Source of the DNA: Paenibacillus nanensis | GTDB taxonomy: Bacteria > Bacillota > Bacilli > Paenibacillales > Paenibacillaceae | NCBI RefSeq assembly: GCF_003583765.1 | Contig: NZ_QXQA01000001.1 | Span: 558,001-622,000 of the forward strand | Reading direction: 5' to 3' | Length of the DNA: 64,000 bases | Shown: positions 43,253 to 52,629 of the stretch, in pieces | Layout of the letters: every line of letters starts with the position of its first letter | Position numbering within the stretch: position 1 is the first letter of the stretch | Notes under the pieces: generated by a model | What the model saw: the letters and a program-made list of their open reading frames with translations, nothing else | Databases searched by the model: none | Told to the model about the DNA's origin: nothing | Position numbers and translations under genes: made by a program

Positions 43253-43846
43253 ATGGCGGGTTTGAAGGATTACGTCAATTCGAAGGTAACGAACAACCGG
43301 GAGAAGATCGAATACCATATCAAAGAAATATTGAAGCTGATCGGCGAGGATGTCGAGCGCGAAGGCTTGTTAGAGACGCCTGCTCGCGTAACCCGAATGT
43401 ATGAAGAGATCTTTGCGGGCTATGAAGTCGATCCCAAAGACGTGCTTGGCGTATCGTTCGATGAGCAGCATGAAGAGCTGGTAATCGTCCGGGATATCGT
43501 GTATTACAGCCAATGCGAGCACCACATGGCGCCGTTCTTCGGAAAGGCGCATATCGGCTATATCCCAAGCGGCAAAATTGCCGGGCTGAGCAAGCTTGCG
43601 AGGCTCGTCGAAGCGGTTACCCGGCGTCTTCAGGTTCAGGAGCGCATCACCTCGCAAATTGCCAATATTATTGAAAGCGAGCTTTCGCCGCATGGCGTAA
43701 TGGTTGTCGTGGAAGGCGAGCATTTGTGCATGTGCGCGCGCGGCGTGAAGAAGCCGGGCAGCAAGACGGTTACTTCGGCCGTACGCGGGGAATTCCGCAC
43801 AAGCGAGGCGCTTCGTTCGGAATTTTTGGCGCTGCTTAAGCAATAA
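43253..43846 (+). CDS. folE: GTP cyclohydrolase I
   Basis: A 197-residue enzyme that makes dihydroneopterin triphosphate, the first step of folate (and a source of queuosine precursors). It shows [18 protein letters not shown], the zinc ligands in [20 protein letters not shown] (Cys and two His) and [11 protein letters not shown] with the third zinc cysteine, and the catalytic [13 protein letters not shown]. Start after GGAAGGAG. The bacterial folE usually lies elsewhere than with DNA-repair genes; the link here is probably positional. Confidence 0.96.
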   Translation: MAGLKDYVNSKVTNNREKIEYHIKEILKLIGEDVEREGLLETPARVTRMYEEIFAGYEVDPKDVLGVSFDEQHEELVIVRDIVYYSQCEHHMAPFFGKAHIGYIPSGKIAGLSKLARLVEAVTRRLQVQERITSQIANIIESELSPHGVMVVVEGEHLCMCARGVKKPGSKTVTSAVRGEFRTSEALRSEFLALLKQ

Positions 43847-43859
43847 CAGAGTAAAGAAG

Positions 43860-43910
43860 AAGAGCATGCTTCATGCGGGGGAATACGCCGCGCGGAGCAT
43901 GCTCTTTGTT
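43860..43910 (+). terminator. folE terminator
   Basis: AAGAGCATGCT (43860-43870) pairs with AGCATGCTCTT (43896-43906), followed by TGTT. It may also serve the convergent hydrolase gene, whose stop is close by. Confidence 0.8.
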
Positions 43911-43930
43911 ATTGGATGAGCTTGGTTACA

Positions 43931-44986
43931 TTAGACTTCCCGCTCAGCCTGAATCTCGCTGTCGACTTGACTGAGGAATAGGGCAGTTCGCTGAATATAT
44001 TCTCTCGGATGCATCCGGAATAACATTTCATGCTGGCCGTCCTCGACAATCCAGGAACGCGATAATACGTTCGTTTGGTTGTCGGCGATCGCTTCGGCCG
44101 TGCTGAAAGACGCTTTGACATCATTGGTTCCGTGAATGATATAGATTGGCATGTCATAAGCGTTTCCAATGACTTCGTCGGCCGGAATCGAGCCGAAGCT
44201 GCTTCCCGTCCAAAGCGGAATCATCGCCTCGATTAGCGGCAATGACGGGAATCTTGGCAGCGGCACAAATTGATTCAAATTATCGAATAGAGCTTCGGAG
44301 CTTGGAATAAATAAGCTGTCTAAAATCATGGCGTCGATTTCATCCGTCTGAAGAGCTGTCTGCAGAGCCGTTCCGGCGCCCATGGAGAAGCCCCAGACGA
44401 CAATATCCTCCGCGCCTCTTGATTTCGCATAGTTAATGGCGGCCAGCAGCTGTTGAGACTCCTCACGGCCTCCGGTAGCCGGCGCTTTATATTGCTCGGA
44501 AGCGTATCCGTAGTCGAATAAAAGCACGTTATAATTCAAATCGTGAAGCAGCTTGGTCAGTTCGTACATCGGCACCCAGTCTTCTTCCCGATTCGCGCCG
44601 TAGCCGTGGCTGAACACGACGGTCCGCACCGATTCGGAAGCGACAGCCGGCTCGACGGGAACATACCAGCCGCTCACCGTTGTCTCACCGCTGTTGCTTG
44701 GGAATACGACGTCTTCGTAAGAGACGCCGATCGCATCCTTTGGGTTCGAGGACAGCGGCGCAACATACGGATAGGCGAGAAGCCATGCGACATAACCGTG
44801 AAAAATAATGACAGCAATCATACACATCGCAAGCAAGGAGGCGATTGTCGCGAGAAGCAAATGCTTACGCTGCCCGGTTGTTCTTGCTTTGGGAGCAATA
44901 GGTGCCGGCAGCAGACCGGGCAAAGCGGGAAGCTGAGGGGATAACCCCTCCATGGGATGTGTCGTCGTGATTGTCGTGGTGGTCAT
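43931..44986 (-). CDS. Membrane-anchored alpha/beta hydrolase
   Basis: A 351-residue protein with a Thr/Pro-rich N-terminal cytosolic stretch, one membrane helix (LLLATIASLLAMCMIAVIIF, about 43-62) and an external alpha/beta-hydrolase domain. The oxyanion region is VVFSHGYGANREED, the nucleophile Ser is in VVWGFSMGAGTAL (GxSxG), the acid is in IYIIHGTNDVKASF, and the His is in VEDGQHEMLF. GGAGGG precedes the ATG. It could be an esterase or peptidase; the substrate is unknown. Convergent with folE. Confidence 0.85.
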   Translation of the reverse strand: MTTTTITTTHPMEGLSPQLPALPGLLPAPIAPKARTTGQRKHLLLATIASLLAMCMIAVIIFHGYVAWLLAYPYVAPLSSNPKDAIGVSYEDVVFPSNSGETTVSGWYVPVEPAVASESVRTVVFSHGYGANREEDWVPMYELTKLLHDLNYNVLLFDYGYASEQYKAPATGGREESQQLLAAINYAKSRGAEDIVVWGFSMGAGTALQTALQTDEIDAMILDSLFIPSSEALFDNLNQFVPLPRFPSLPLIEAMIPLWTGSSFGSIPADEVIGNAYDMPIYIIHGTNDVKASFSTAEAIADNQTNVLSRSWIVEDGQHEMLFRMHPREYIQRTALFLSQVDSEIQAEREV

Positions 44987-45102
44987 CCTGATATCCCTCC
45001 TACAGCCATCTATCGTTTTGAAAGCGCTGCATATTTCGTCTTATTTTTATGGTAGTAGAGTCCTATGAGCCTGTCAATTCGTGTCGCCGGATTGTTAGAG
45101 GC

Positions 45103-45130
45103 TTGTAATCGATCTGTAATGTTGTATACT
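45103..45130 (+). promoter_or_regulatory. Probable promoter of the IclR-family gene
   Basis: TTGTAA (45103-45108), 16 nt and TATACT (45125-45130). The start codon is 127 nt further on. Confidence 0.4.
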
Positions 45131-45256
45131 AAATGAGAATGGATTTCATTCATTTCGAAAAAAGGTTTCAGCCGATGAAACTCGAATATAATAGAGAATA
45201 AGGACTAGGGAAGCGTTTAGAGATGGACTTCACAGAGATTAGGGAGGTGAACGGCT

Positions 45257-46000
45257 GTGGAAGAAGGAAAGTCTACGGTACGCGCGGTTGATCGGGCGCT
45301 CGATATTCTGCTTTGCTTTACTTCGAAGACGGATTGGGCGATGACAGAAATCGCCGAGCATGTCGGCCTTCACAAAAGCACGGTTCACCGTATGCTGGCA
45401 ACGCTTGAGGAGAAAGGCTTTATCGAGCGGGACCGGGCAACGGACCGTTATCATTTGGGACTTAAGGTCTGGGAGCTGTCCGCGAATTTGTCGCGCACAG
45501 ACGATCAGGCGACGATATGGCTGCCGGAGATGGTAAGGCTGCGAGACCAGCTTGGCGAAACCGTCAGCATTTATGTGCGTGACGGGGCGGAGCGGATCCG
45601 GATGCAGGCGGTGCAGAGCAATCAGCCTGTCCGCCGGGTAGCGCCGGTTGGCGTGCGGCTTCCGCTTTATGCGGGCGCGTCCAGCAAGGTGCTTATCGCG
45701 TTCTCGGAGCCCGCAGTTCGCGACAGTATTCTGGAATCGCCGTCCTGGCCGGCTTCAATCGACCGTAAGCAATACGAGCAGCAGCTGCAGGAAGTTGTAA
45801 CGCAGGGCTACGCGACCAGCTTCGAGGAGCGGGAGGAGGGCGCCGCGGCGTTGTCCTCGCCGATCTTCGACCGGTTTGGAAAGGTTGCGGCAGCGCTGTC
45901 CGTTTCCGGCCCGGCGAGCAGGCTGACGATGGAAACGATGCGCGAATATGCGCCGGTCATGATGGAAGCCTCGAAACGGATGGGCACGATGATGAAATAG
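45257..46000 (+). CDS. IclR-family transcription regulator
   Basis: A 247-residue regulator with an N-terminal winged helix (VDRALDILLCFTSK, EIAEHVGLHKSTVHRMLATLEEKGFIER) and a GAF-like effector domain (VRLRDQLGETVSIYVRDG, LPLYAGASSKVLIAF). It starts at GTG 45257 with GGGAGGT upstream. The family senses small aromatic or sugar acids. No catabolic genes adjoin it: an alpha/beta hydrolase diverges upstream and an array lies downstream, so its target is not evident. Confidence 0.9.
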   Translation: MEEGKSTVRAVDRALDILLCFTSKTDWAMTEIAEHVGLHKSTVHRMLATLEEKGFIERDRATDRYHLGLKVWELSANLSRTDDQATIWLPEMVRLRDQLGETVSIYVRDGAERIRMQAVQSNQPVRRVAPVGVRLPLYAGASSKVLIAFSEPAVRDSILESPSWPASIDRKQYEQQLQEVVTQGYATSFEEREEGAAALSSPIFDRFGKVAAALSVSGPASRLTMETMREYAPVMMEASKRMGTMMK

Positions 46001-46009
46001 CATAATGGG

Positions 46010-46052
46010 AAAAACCTTCATACTCGCGATGAGCGAGCATGAAGGTTTTTTT
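46010..46052 (+). terminator. Terminator of the IclR-family gene
   Basis: AAAAACCTTCAT with CTCGC pairs with GCGAG and ATGAAGGTTTTT, followed by TT. The stem is about 17 bp. Confidence 0.92.
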
Positions 46053-46111
46053 AATGGGCTTGGCTGGTGAGTGCCGCGGCTTTGCAGGCGCTTGGCTGCG
46101 GCGCATGCATC

Positions 46112-46340
46112 AGTAAGCCGAATTTTACGGCTTACAGAGTACTGTGGCACGGTCCCTGCGTCAATAAGCTGATTTATACGGCTTACAGAGTACTGTGCTG
46201 CGACTCCTGCGTCATTAAGCCGATTTATACGGCTTACAGGTTGCTGGAGTGCGGTGGAAGCATCAATAAGCCGATTTTTACGGTTTACTGGCTTGATTTC
46301 TACGCAAGTATCAGTAAGCCGTCTATTACAGCCTAGAGCT
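46112..46340. repeat. 51-bp tandem array with GTAAGCCG palindromes, five copies
   Basis: TAAGCCG (or TAAGCTG) starts at 46114, 46165, 46216, 46267 and 46315: three steps of exactly 51 bp, the last 48. Each core is an inverted repeat, GTAAGCCG and CGGCTTAC with a 7-nt loop in the first copy. The spacer between cores starts AGAGTACTGTG in two units. A short + strand reading of ~90 codons covers it because 51 is divisible by three. Confidence 0.88.
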
Positions 46341-46356
46341 GTTATTGAGTGGCTTT

Positions 46357-46690
46357 AAGTCCGCGGCGACGCAAACCGGCGTAATTGATTTTTTAGATGG
46401 TTCAAGTCGGCGACGCCGCCTTAAATCGGTGAAACTGGACTTTTTAAGTAATGTAAGTCGTTCATACCGCCTTAAATCGGTGAAACTGGACTTTTCAAGT
46501 AATGTAAGTCGTTCTAATCGCCTTAGATCGGCGTTCTTGTCCTTCTAAAGTAATGTAAGTCGCTCATACCGCCTTAAAGTAGCAAGAGAGCTCAATTCGG
46601 ATAAAAGAAGGCGGCTATACCTCCTTAAATCGGCAGGGTAGCCGGCCCGGAAGAGAATAAACCGGCCACACCGCCTTAACTCGGAGGAAG
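46357..46690. repeat. 51-bp tandem array with CCGCCTTAA cores, six copies
   Basis: CCGCCTTAA or a variant starts at 46416, 46467, 46518, 46569, 46620 and 46671, each exactly 51 bp apart. The best copies read AAGTCGTTCATACCGCCTTA then AATCGGTGAAACTGGACTTT. Later copies are more diverged but stay in phase. It runs up to the terminator of acnA. It shares no sequence with the array before it or with the 29.9-kb array. Confidence 0.88.
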
Positions 46691-46691
46691 T

Positions 46692-46721
46692 AAAAAAAGC
46701 CCTGAAACTCAGGGCTTTTTT
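46692..46721 (-). terminator. acnA terminator
   Basis: AAAAAAAGCCCTGA (46692-46705) pairs with TCAGGGCTTTTTT (46709-46721), loop AAC. It can work on both strands and separates acnA from the arrays. Confidence 0.92.
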
Positions 46722-46762
46722 CGTTTGCCGCGCGGCCGATTAGGACCGCGCGAGCTGTATTA

Positions 46763-49474
46763 TTACATGTTAGCGATCATTTGACGAAGCACCGTTTGCA
46801 GGATGCCGCCGTTGCGGTAGTAGTCTACGTCAACGAGGGAGTCCAGGCGAACGATCGCTTGGAATTCGAACGTTGTGCCGTCTTCGCGAGTCGCTTTAAC
46901 GGTAACCGTCTGACCAGGCTGCACGTCGTTGGAAAGACCCGAAATATCGAATGTCTCTCTTCCTGTAATGCCAAGAGTTTTCCAGCTTTGGCCTTCTTGG
47001 AACTGAAGCGGAAGAACGCCCATGCCAACCAAGTTGGAGCGGTGGATACGCTCGAAGCTTTCCGCGATAACCGCTTTAACGCCCAGCAAATAAGTGCCTT
47101 TAGCCGCCCAGTCGCGGGAGCTTCCAGTACCGTATTCTTTGCCGGCGATAACAACGAGGTTTTTGCCTTCAGCTTGATACTTCATGGAAGCATCGTAGAT
47201 GGACATCACTTCGCCAGTCGGCAGGTATGTTGTAACGCCGCCTTCTGTACCAGGAGCCACTTGGTTGCGGATCCGGATGTTCGCGAATGTGCCGCGCATC
47301 ATGACTTCATGGTTACCGCGGCGGGAGCCGTAGGAGTTGAAGTCCTTGCGTTCTACGCCGTTCTCAATCAGGTATTTGCCGCCCGGGCTGTTAACCGTGA
47401 TGTTGCCCGCAGGGGAGATATGGTCCGTCGTAACGGAATCGCCCATAAGAGCCAGCACGTTAGCCGCAGGAATGTTTTTGATGTCGGCCACTTCGGAGCC
47501 GAGGTTTTCGAAGAACGGAGGGTTTTGGATATAAGTGGACTTCGCGTCCCACTCGTAGCTTTCGCCTTCCGGTACGTCGATTGCGTTCCAACGCTCGTTC
47601 TGCGTAAATACATTTTCGTATTTCGCGTTGAACATTTCCGGGTTAAGAGCCGTAGCTACAGCTTCTTTGATCTCGGCGTTAGTTGGCCAAATATCTTTCA
47701 GGTAAACCGGCTGACCGTCCTTGTCATGGCCGATTGGATCGTTGGCCAGGTCGATATTAACCGTGCCCGCCAGCGCATAAGCGACAACAAGCGGAGGAGA
47801 AGCCAGGTAGTTTGCTTTAACTTGAGCGTGAACGCGTCCTTCGAAGTTACGGTTACCGGACAATACAGCCGCTACCGTCATGTCGTTGTCCGCGATCGCC
47901 TTGCTTACTTCGTCAGGAAGCGGGCCGGAGTTACCGATACAAGTTGCGCAGCCGTAGCCTGCAACGTGGAAGCCCAAAGCTTCAAGCGATTCCAGCAGGT
48001 TCGCTTTCTTCAAATATTCCGTAACGACCAGCGAGCCTGGTGTCAGGGAGCTCTTCACGTAAGCCGGCTTCACTAGGCCGCGCTCAACGGCTTTCTTCGC
48101 AACGAGGCCTGCGCCTAGCATAACGCTTGGGTTGGATGTGTTCGTACAGCTTGTAATCGCCGCGATCACGACTGCGCCAGTACCCATTTTGGATTCGACG
48201 CCGTTCGGATGCTGAACCGGTACAACCTGCTCGATTTTTTCCTCTGTCAGACCATAGCCGCCTTTGTCGATCGGCGTGCGGATGATGCTGTTGAAGGATT
48301 CCTTCATTGCCGTCAGCTCTACGCGGTCTTGCGGACGCTTAGGACCGGCAAGGGAAGGAACGATCGTCGACAGATCCAGCTCGATGATATCGGAGAATAC
48401 TGGATCAGGAGTAGCGTCCGTGCGGAACATATCTTGCGCTTTGTAGTAAGCTTCAACAAGCTGAATTTGCTCTTCTTTGCGGCCGGTTTGACGCATGAAA
48501 TCAAGCGTTTCGCGGTCCACTGGGAAGAAGCCGATTGTTGCGCCGTATTCCGGTGCCATGTTGGCAACCGTTGCGCGGTCAGCCAGGCTGATGTTGGACA
48601 AGCCAGGGCCGAAGAACTCGACGAACTTGCCGACAACGCCTTTTTTACGAAGCATTTGAGTGACAGTCAGGGCAAGGTCGGTCGCTGTCGCGCCTTCCGC
48701 CAGGCTGCCTGTCAGTTTAAAGCCGATAACTTCCGGCATGACGAAATACAAAGGTTGACCCAGCATGCCGGCTTCCGCCTCGATGCCGCCGACGCCCCAG
48801 CCAACAACGCCAAGACCGTTGATCATCGTTGTATGGGAGTCTGTACCTACGAGGGAGTCCGGGTAGACAACGGTTTCGCCGTCAACCGTTTTGGTAGCCG
48901 CTACGGATGCCAAATACTCCAGGTTCACTTGGTGAACGATACCTGTTCCCGGAGGAACAGCGCGGAAGTTATCGAACGCCGTTTGCGCCCAGCGCAGGAA
49001 GCGGTAACGCTCTTCGTTGCGCTCGAATTCCACTTTCGTATTGTATTCCAAAGCTTCCGGGCTGCCGAAAGCGTCAACCATGACCGAGTGGTCGATAACA
49101 AGGTCGACAGGCACAAGCGGATTGATTTTTTTAGGATCGCCGCCTGCTTTCTTCACGGTATCGCGCATAGCCGCGAGGTCAACGACTACAGGTACGCCGG
49201 TGAAGTCTTGAAGAACGATACGGGCAGGGATAAAAGGAATCTCTTTGTCCTCGCGTCCTTTTGCCCAGTTCGCCAATTGCTTCACATGTTCTTTCGTAAT
49301 CGCGCGTCCGTCGAATTGGCGCACAGCCGCTTCAAGCAGCACTTTAATCGAGAAAGGCAGCTTGGAGATGTCGCCAAGACCTTGCTCTTCAAGTCCGCCA
49401 AGACGGTAATAAGCGTACTGCTTGCCGCCGGATTCCAGCGTTGCGCGAACAGAATACTCGTTTTGTTTTGACAT
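46763..49474 (-). CDS. acnA: Aconitate hydratase A
   Basis: A 903-residue monomeric [4Fe-4S] enzyme that converts citrate to isocitrate in the TCA cycle; in the apo form such proteins can bind mRNA. Iron-sulfur cysteines are in [15 protein letters not shown] and [12 protein letters not shown]. Other family segments are [38 protein letters not shown] and [17 protein letters not shown]. Length and the N-terminal [18 protein letters not shown] favour AcnA/CitB over AcnB. Monocistronic. Confidence 0.97.
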   Translation of the reverse strand: MSKQNEYSVRATLESGGKQYAYYRLGGLEEQGLGDISKLPFSIKVLLEAAVRQFDGRAITKEHVKQLANWAKGREDKEIPFIPARIVLQDFTGVPVVVDLAAMRDTVKKAGGDPKKINPLVPVDLVIDHSVMVDAFGSPEALEYNTKVEFERNEERYRFLRWAQTAFDNFRAVPPGTGIVHQVNLEYLASVAATKTVDGETVVYPDSLVGTDSHTTMINGLGVVGWGVGGIEAEAGMLGQPLYFVMPEVIGFKLTGSLAEGATATDLALTVTQMLRKKGVVGKFVEFFGPGLSNISLADRATVANMAPEYGATIGFFPVDRETLDFMRQTGRKEEQIQLVEAYYKAQDMFRTDATPDPVFSDIIELDLSTIVPSLAGPKRPQDRVELTAMKESFNSIIRTPIDKGGYGLTEEKIEQVVPVQHPNGVESKMGTGAVVIAAITSCTNTSNPSVMLGAGLVAKKAVERGLVKPAYVKSSLTPGSLVVTEYLKKANLLESLEALGFHVAGYGCATCIGNSGPLPDEVSKAIADNDMTVAAVLSGNRNFEGRVHAQVKANYLASPPLVVAYALAGTVNIDLANDPIGHDKDGQPVYLKDIWPTNAEIKEAVATALNPEMFNAKYENVFTQNERWNAIDVPEGESYEWDAKSTYIQNPPFFENLGSEVADIKNIPAANVLALMGDSVTTDHISPAGNITVNSPGGKYLIENGVERKDFNSYGSRRGNHEVMMRGTFANIRIRNQVAPGTEGGVTTYLPTGEVMSIYDASMKYQAEGKNLVVIAGKEYGTGSSRDWAAKGTYLLGVKAVIAESFERIHRSNLVGMGVLPLQFQEGQSWKTLGITGRETFDISGLSNDVQPGQTVTVKATREDGTTFEFQAIVRLDSLVDVDYYRNGGILQTVLRQMIANM

Positions 49475-49504
49475 TCGCTATTCTCCTCTTCACATCGTTA
49501 TTGT

Positions 49505-49578
49505 TGTTTCACTAGATGAAACATAATTTCAAAAAAGCTTATGTCTCTAGTATAGCTTTAAATAGGGCTTTACGTAAA
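49505..49578 (-). promoter_or_regulatory. acnA promoter and leader dyad
   Basis: On the minus strand TTTACG (49573-49578), 18 nt and TATACT (49549-49554) suggest a promoter. Between it and the start codon is the dyad TGTTTCA-N5-TGAAACA (49505-49523), a possible operator or RNA hairpin. Which regulator binds is unknown. The gap to the next gene (49579-49745) shows nothing clear. Confidence 0.45.
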
Positions 49579-49745
49579 GACCAATTGTGACCAATTTCTA
49601 GCTAAATACCGCCGTTATCGGCAATTACGAAATGAAAATGTTACATGAATACGGCAGGGCGTTCATATAATGAAGCAGTCAAACTCTGTTACGGTATTGG
49701 TTGGAAAAATACGGCATAATTTAATCTGGATCGGGAGGGCTCGAG

Positions 49746-51014
49746 ATGTCTAAATCTGGTAACCGAATGCCCGCAGGCGGGCGCGCGAGACGCGACGATA
49801 AAAAAACGAGAAAAAACGGCAAATCGCCATCGGCCTCCTCGGAACGCCTTAAAAAGACGATTTCGCCTGCCGACATCCGGTTGAACGATAAGGAAGATAG
49901 GCAAGAGAGGAGCAGTGAGCCCCACAAACCGAAGCTGAGCTCGCTGCTCCAATCCTCTGATATTGCCGGAACGCGAGGTGCTATTCTCAACCGGAATTGG
50001 AGAAGCTCCATTCAACAATACATCAATTTATACAATCAGGCGGAGACGGAGCAGCATTCGCGCGTGTTAACCGACTTTGTCGCCGATCCGATTCACGGCG
50101 ACCGGCTTCGCCTGCGTCTCGAGAGGCTTCGGGAGCGGGATCTGTACCGCGGCGCGCTCCCTGCCGGCAGCGAGACGAAAGCCGAGCTCGTGCGGGTGAA
50201 TGAATCCGCCAGCGAAGTGTCTGTGCTGCTGAGGCTCCATATTAAAAGAAGGATGGAGCAGGGCGGACGCTTCTACACGGAAGAGCGTTATGAATACGAA
50301 CGATTATGGCTTGCTTCTTCGGGACCTCATTGGGAAGTGCTGCAGATTGAGCCGGTCATCGCGGAGCGGAGGCCGCGTTACGGCGCTTCCGTATTTCAGC
50401 GGACGCCGGAGCCGGAAGAAGCTCCGGGCGAAGAAATCTACATCATGCCTTCGCTGCCTTACTTAAATTATGACCTAATGCCGGGATTCAAAAACCGGGT
50501 GAAGGGTATTCGTTACAGGAGAGATTTGGCTGCGGCGTATGCGGACCGCTGGTGGAATGAAGGAAACCCCGCGTATGAGCTGTTCGAGGTCAACTGCACG
50601 AATTACGTATCTCAATGCATCTTTGCAGGCAATGCCCCTATGAACTATACTGGTAAAAGGGGCAACGGCTGGTGGTATAAAGGAAGGAACGGCGGCCAGG
50701 AATGGTGGAGCTACAGCTGGGCTGTATCCAATTCTTTAACGCAATATTTATCCGCAGCCCGCAAATCCGGCCTTCGCGCTTTCGAGACGGAGACGGCAGG
50801 CGAGCTTCAGCTTGGCGACGTTATTACATACGACTGGAACGGAGACGGACGGTTTGAGCACAGTACGATCGTCACAGCCTTTGATTCGGCCGGTCAGCCG
50901 CTAGTTAATGCCAATACGGTAGCCAGCAGACACCGATTCTGGGATTACCGGGATTCTTACGCATGGACGAAAGCAACACGCTATCGTTTTTTTCATATAG
51001 AGGATCTGCTTTAG
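49746..51014 (+). CDS. Amidase-domain protein (Amidase_6, NlpC/P60-like)
   Basis: A 422-residue protein. A very basic, disordered N-terminus (about 1-60, Lys/Arg/Ser-rich) and a middle domain with an alternating-strand, secretion-like pattern (about 70-215) precede the C-terminal cysteine amidase domain (about 235-420). That domain has the catalytic Cys in NCTNYVSQCIFAG, the His in FEHSTIV and the NANT segment. No signal peptide or lipobox is obvious, which is unusual because related proteins are secreted. Start after GGGAGG at ATG 49746. Substrate unknown; peptidoglycan peptides are possible. Confidence 0.7.
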   Translation: MSKSGNRMPAGGRARRDDKKTRKNGKSPSASSERLKKTISPADIRLNDKEDRQERSSEPHKPKLSSLLQSSDIAGTRGAILNRNWRSSIQQYINLYNQAETEQHSRVLTDFVADPIHGDRLRLRLERLRERDLYRGALPAGSETKAELVRVNESASEVSVLLRLHIKRRMEQGGRFYTEERYEYERLWLASSGPHWEVLQIEPVIAERRPRYGASVFQRTPEPEEAPGEEIYIMPSLPYLNYDLMPGFKNRVKGIRYRRDLAAAYADRWWNEGNPAYELFEVNCTNYVSQCIFAGNAPMNYTGKRGNGWWYKGRNGGQEWWSYSWAVSNSLTQYLSAARKSGLRAFETETAGELQLGDVITYDWNGDGRFEHSTIVTAFDSAGQPLVNANTVASRHRFWDYRDSYAWTKATRYRFFHIEDLL

Positions 51015-51055
51015 GCATGCCTGGAAGGGAAATTACATCATACCGGAGGATAACT

Positions 51056-52216
51056 ATGGGAACCAAAGTAAGAGTAGGGCTTGTGTACGGAGGAAAGTCC
51101 GGCGAGCATGAAGTGTCGCTGCAGACGGCATTTGCGGTTATGCGCGAATTCGATTACAGCGAATACGAAATCAAGCCTTTTTATATTTCGAAACAAGGCG
51201 AGTGGAAAAGCGGCGACGTGCTCCTTGCTCCGCCTGAGAGCGTGGAGGCTCTTCGTTATGGATCGGAGTCGGGCGGAACATCGACAACCGCGCTGTCGCC
51301 GCTGTTCAGCGCGCTCGACAGCAAGTCTGTGAAGAAGACCGGCGAAGCGACGATTAGCGGACAACCCGCCGTCATCGATCAGACGCAGGGAGAAGCGGTC
51401 GACGTGATGTTCCCGCTGCTTCACGGCACCTTCGGGGAAGACGGCACGATCCAAGGATTGTTCGAGATGGCGAACATCCCTTATGTCGGTGCAGGCGTGC
51501 TTGCATCGGCCGTAGGCATGGACAAGATCATGATGAAAAAGGTATTCGCGCAGGAGGGGCTTCCGCAATGCGTGTTCCGCTATTTTAACCGGACGCAGTG
51601 GGAGAAGGATCCGAACTATTTCATCATGGAATGCGAAGTGTCGCTTGGTTATCCATGCTTCATCAAGCCTGCGAATTTAGGCTCAAGCGTAGGCGTCTCC
51701 AAAGCGAGAAACCGCGAGGAGCTGATCGATGCCATTAATTACGCTTTCCGCTTTGACCGTAAGGTAATTGTCGAGGAGTTTATCGATGCGCGGGAGATCG
51801 AGGTCAGCGTTCTGGGCAATGACGAGCCGATCGCTTCGGTTCCGGGAGAAATCGCGCCGTCCAATGAGTTTTACGACTACAAGGCAAAATATATCGACGG
51901 CAAGTCCACGATGATCATACCGGCCGAGCTTCCCGAAGAAACGGCGGATGCCGCCCGTGAAATGGCGATTCGCGCGTTTTTGGCCATTGACGGCTCTGGG
52001 CTTTCCCGCGTCGATTTCTTCCTTCGGAAGGAAGATAATCGGCTGTTGATCAATGAAGTGAATACGCTGCCCGGCTTTACGCCTTTCAGCATGTATCCGC
52101 TGCTTTGGCGCGAAACAGGCGTGCCGTACAAGGAACTGCTAAAAACCTTAATACGCCTGGCGCTTGAAAGGCATAAGGAAAAGCAGCGAATCGACTATAC
52201 CGGGGAGTCTCTCTAA
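51056..52216 (+). CDS. ddl: D-alanine--D-alanine ligase
   Basis: A 386-residue ATP-grasp enzyme that makes the D-Ala-D-Ala dipeptide of peptidoglycan. The N-terminus VGLVYGGKSGEHEVSLQTA has the conserved Glu, and MDKIMMKKVFAQEGLP, CFIKPANLGSSVGVSKA, VSVLGNDEP and INEVNTLPGFTPFSMYP (metal-binding end) follow. KYID in the omega-loop, with Tyr, predicts D-Ala-D-Ala rather than D-Ala-D-Lac. The start at ATG 51056 has CGGAGGA; an earlier in-frame ATG at 50963 would overlap the amidase gene. Confidence 0.95.
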   Translation: MGTKVRVGLVYGGKSGEHEVSLQTAFAVMREFDYSEYEIKPFYISKQGEWKSGDVLLAPPESVEALRYGSESGGTSTTALSPLFSALDSKSVKKTGEATISGQPAVIDQTQGEAVDVMFPLLHGTFGEDGTIQGLFEMANIPYVGAGVLASAVGMDKIMMKKVFAQEGLPQCVFRYFNRTQWEKDPNYFIMECEVSLGYPCFIKPANLGSSVGVSKARNREELIDAINYAFRFDRKVIVEEFIDAREIEVSVLGNDEPIASVPGEIAPSNEFYDYKAKYIDGKSTMIIPAELPEETADAAREMAIRAFLAIDGSGLSRVDFFLRKEDNRLLINEVNTLPGFTPFSMYPLLWRETGVPYKELLKTLIRLALERHKEKQRIDYTGESL

Positions 52217-52238
52217 GACAGCTCAAATGCAAAAAAAT

Positions 52239-52280
52239 ATGCCGCGCGGCGCTCCGCAAGTGGAGCAGGTTGCGCGGCTT
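52239..52280 (+). terminator. Terminator-like hairpin after ddl
   Basis: GCCGCGC (52239-52245) pairs with GCGCGGC (52270-52276), with an inner GCTCC/GGAGC stem; TTCATTT follows. The T-tract is weak, so termination may be partial. Confidence 0.5.
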
Positions 52281-52307
52281 CATTTACAAGGAAGGATGGG
52301 TTGAAGC

Positions 52308-52625
52308 ATGGGATTTCAAACGGAATTTAATTCGGTCTGCAAATTCAAATCCGAGCAAGAGCTGTATGAATTACTGGAATACGGGAAGGGCAAAATGGTG
52401 AAGAGCGGATTTCGCGTATATCCGACCGGTCAGAAAGTGATCGCGTATACGCCGAACAACGAAGCGATTGCCATTGTGCGCATTTCCGCGTCCATTGCGG
52501 AAATTAACTTCCAAGGCGAAGAAGTGACGCAGGTGGAGATGGAGCTGATCCGCAAATTAACGGACGAGGAAGCGAGGGTGCAAACCGCGCTGGCCTACGA
52601 AATGTTTTTTGGGGAGCGAAATTAA
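52308..52625 (+). CDS. Small conserved-looking protein of unknown function
   Basis: A 105-residue soluble protein. It is acidic/basic mixed, with SEQELYELLEYGKGKM, FRVYPTGQKVIAYTPNNEAI and INFQGEEVTQVEMELIRKL, a likely alpha-beta sandwich. The start ATG at 52308 has GGAAGG upstream. Only 4 nt separate it from uvsE, so it is probably translated from the same mRNA. I do not recognise a family; a DNA-related role is only a guess from context. Confidence 0.7.
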   Translation: MGFQTEFNSVCKFKSEQELYELLEYGKGKMVKSGFRVYPTGQKVIAYTPNNEAIAIVRISASIAEINFQGEEVTQVEMELIRKLTDEEARVQTALAYEMFFGERN

Positions 52626-52629
52626 TCGA

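Noticed and set aside
46067-46336. An 89-residue + strand protein with 17-residue repeats
   Set aside because: It coincides with the 51-bp palindromic array, and there is no ribosome binding site. The repeats follow the DNA period.
50963-51055. Longer N-terminus for ddl
   Set aside because: It would overlap the amidase gene by 52 nt and adds 31 non-conserved residues. ATG 51056 has a strong ribosome binding site.
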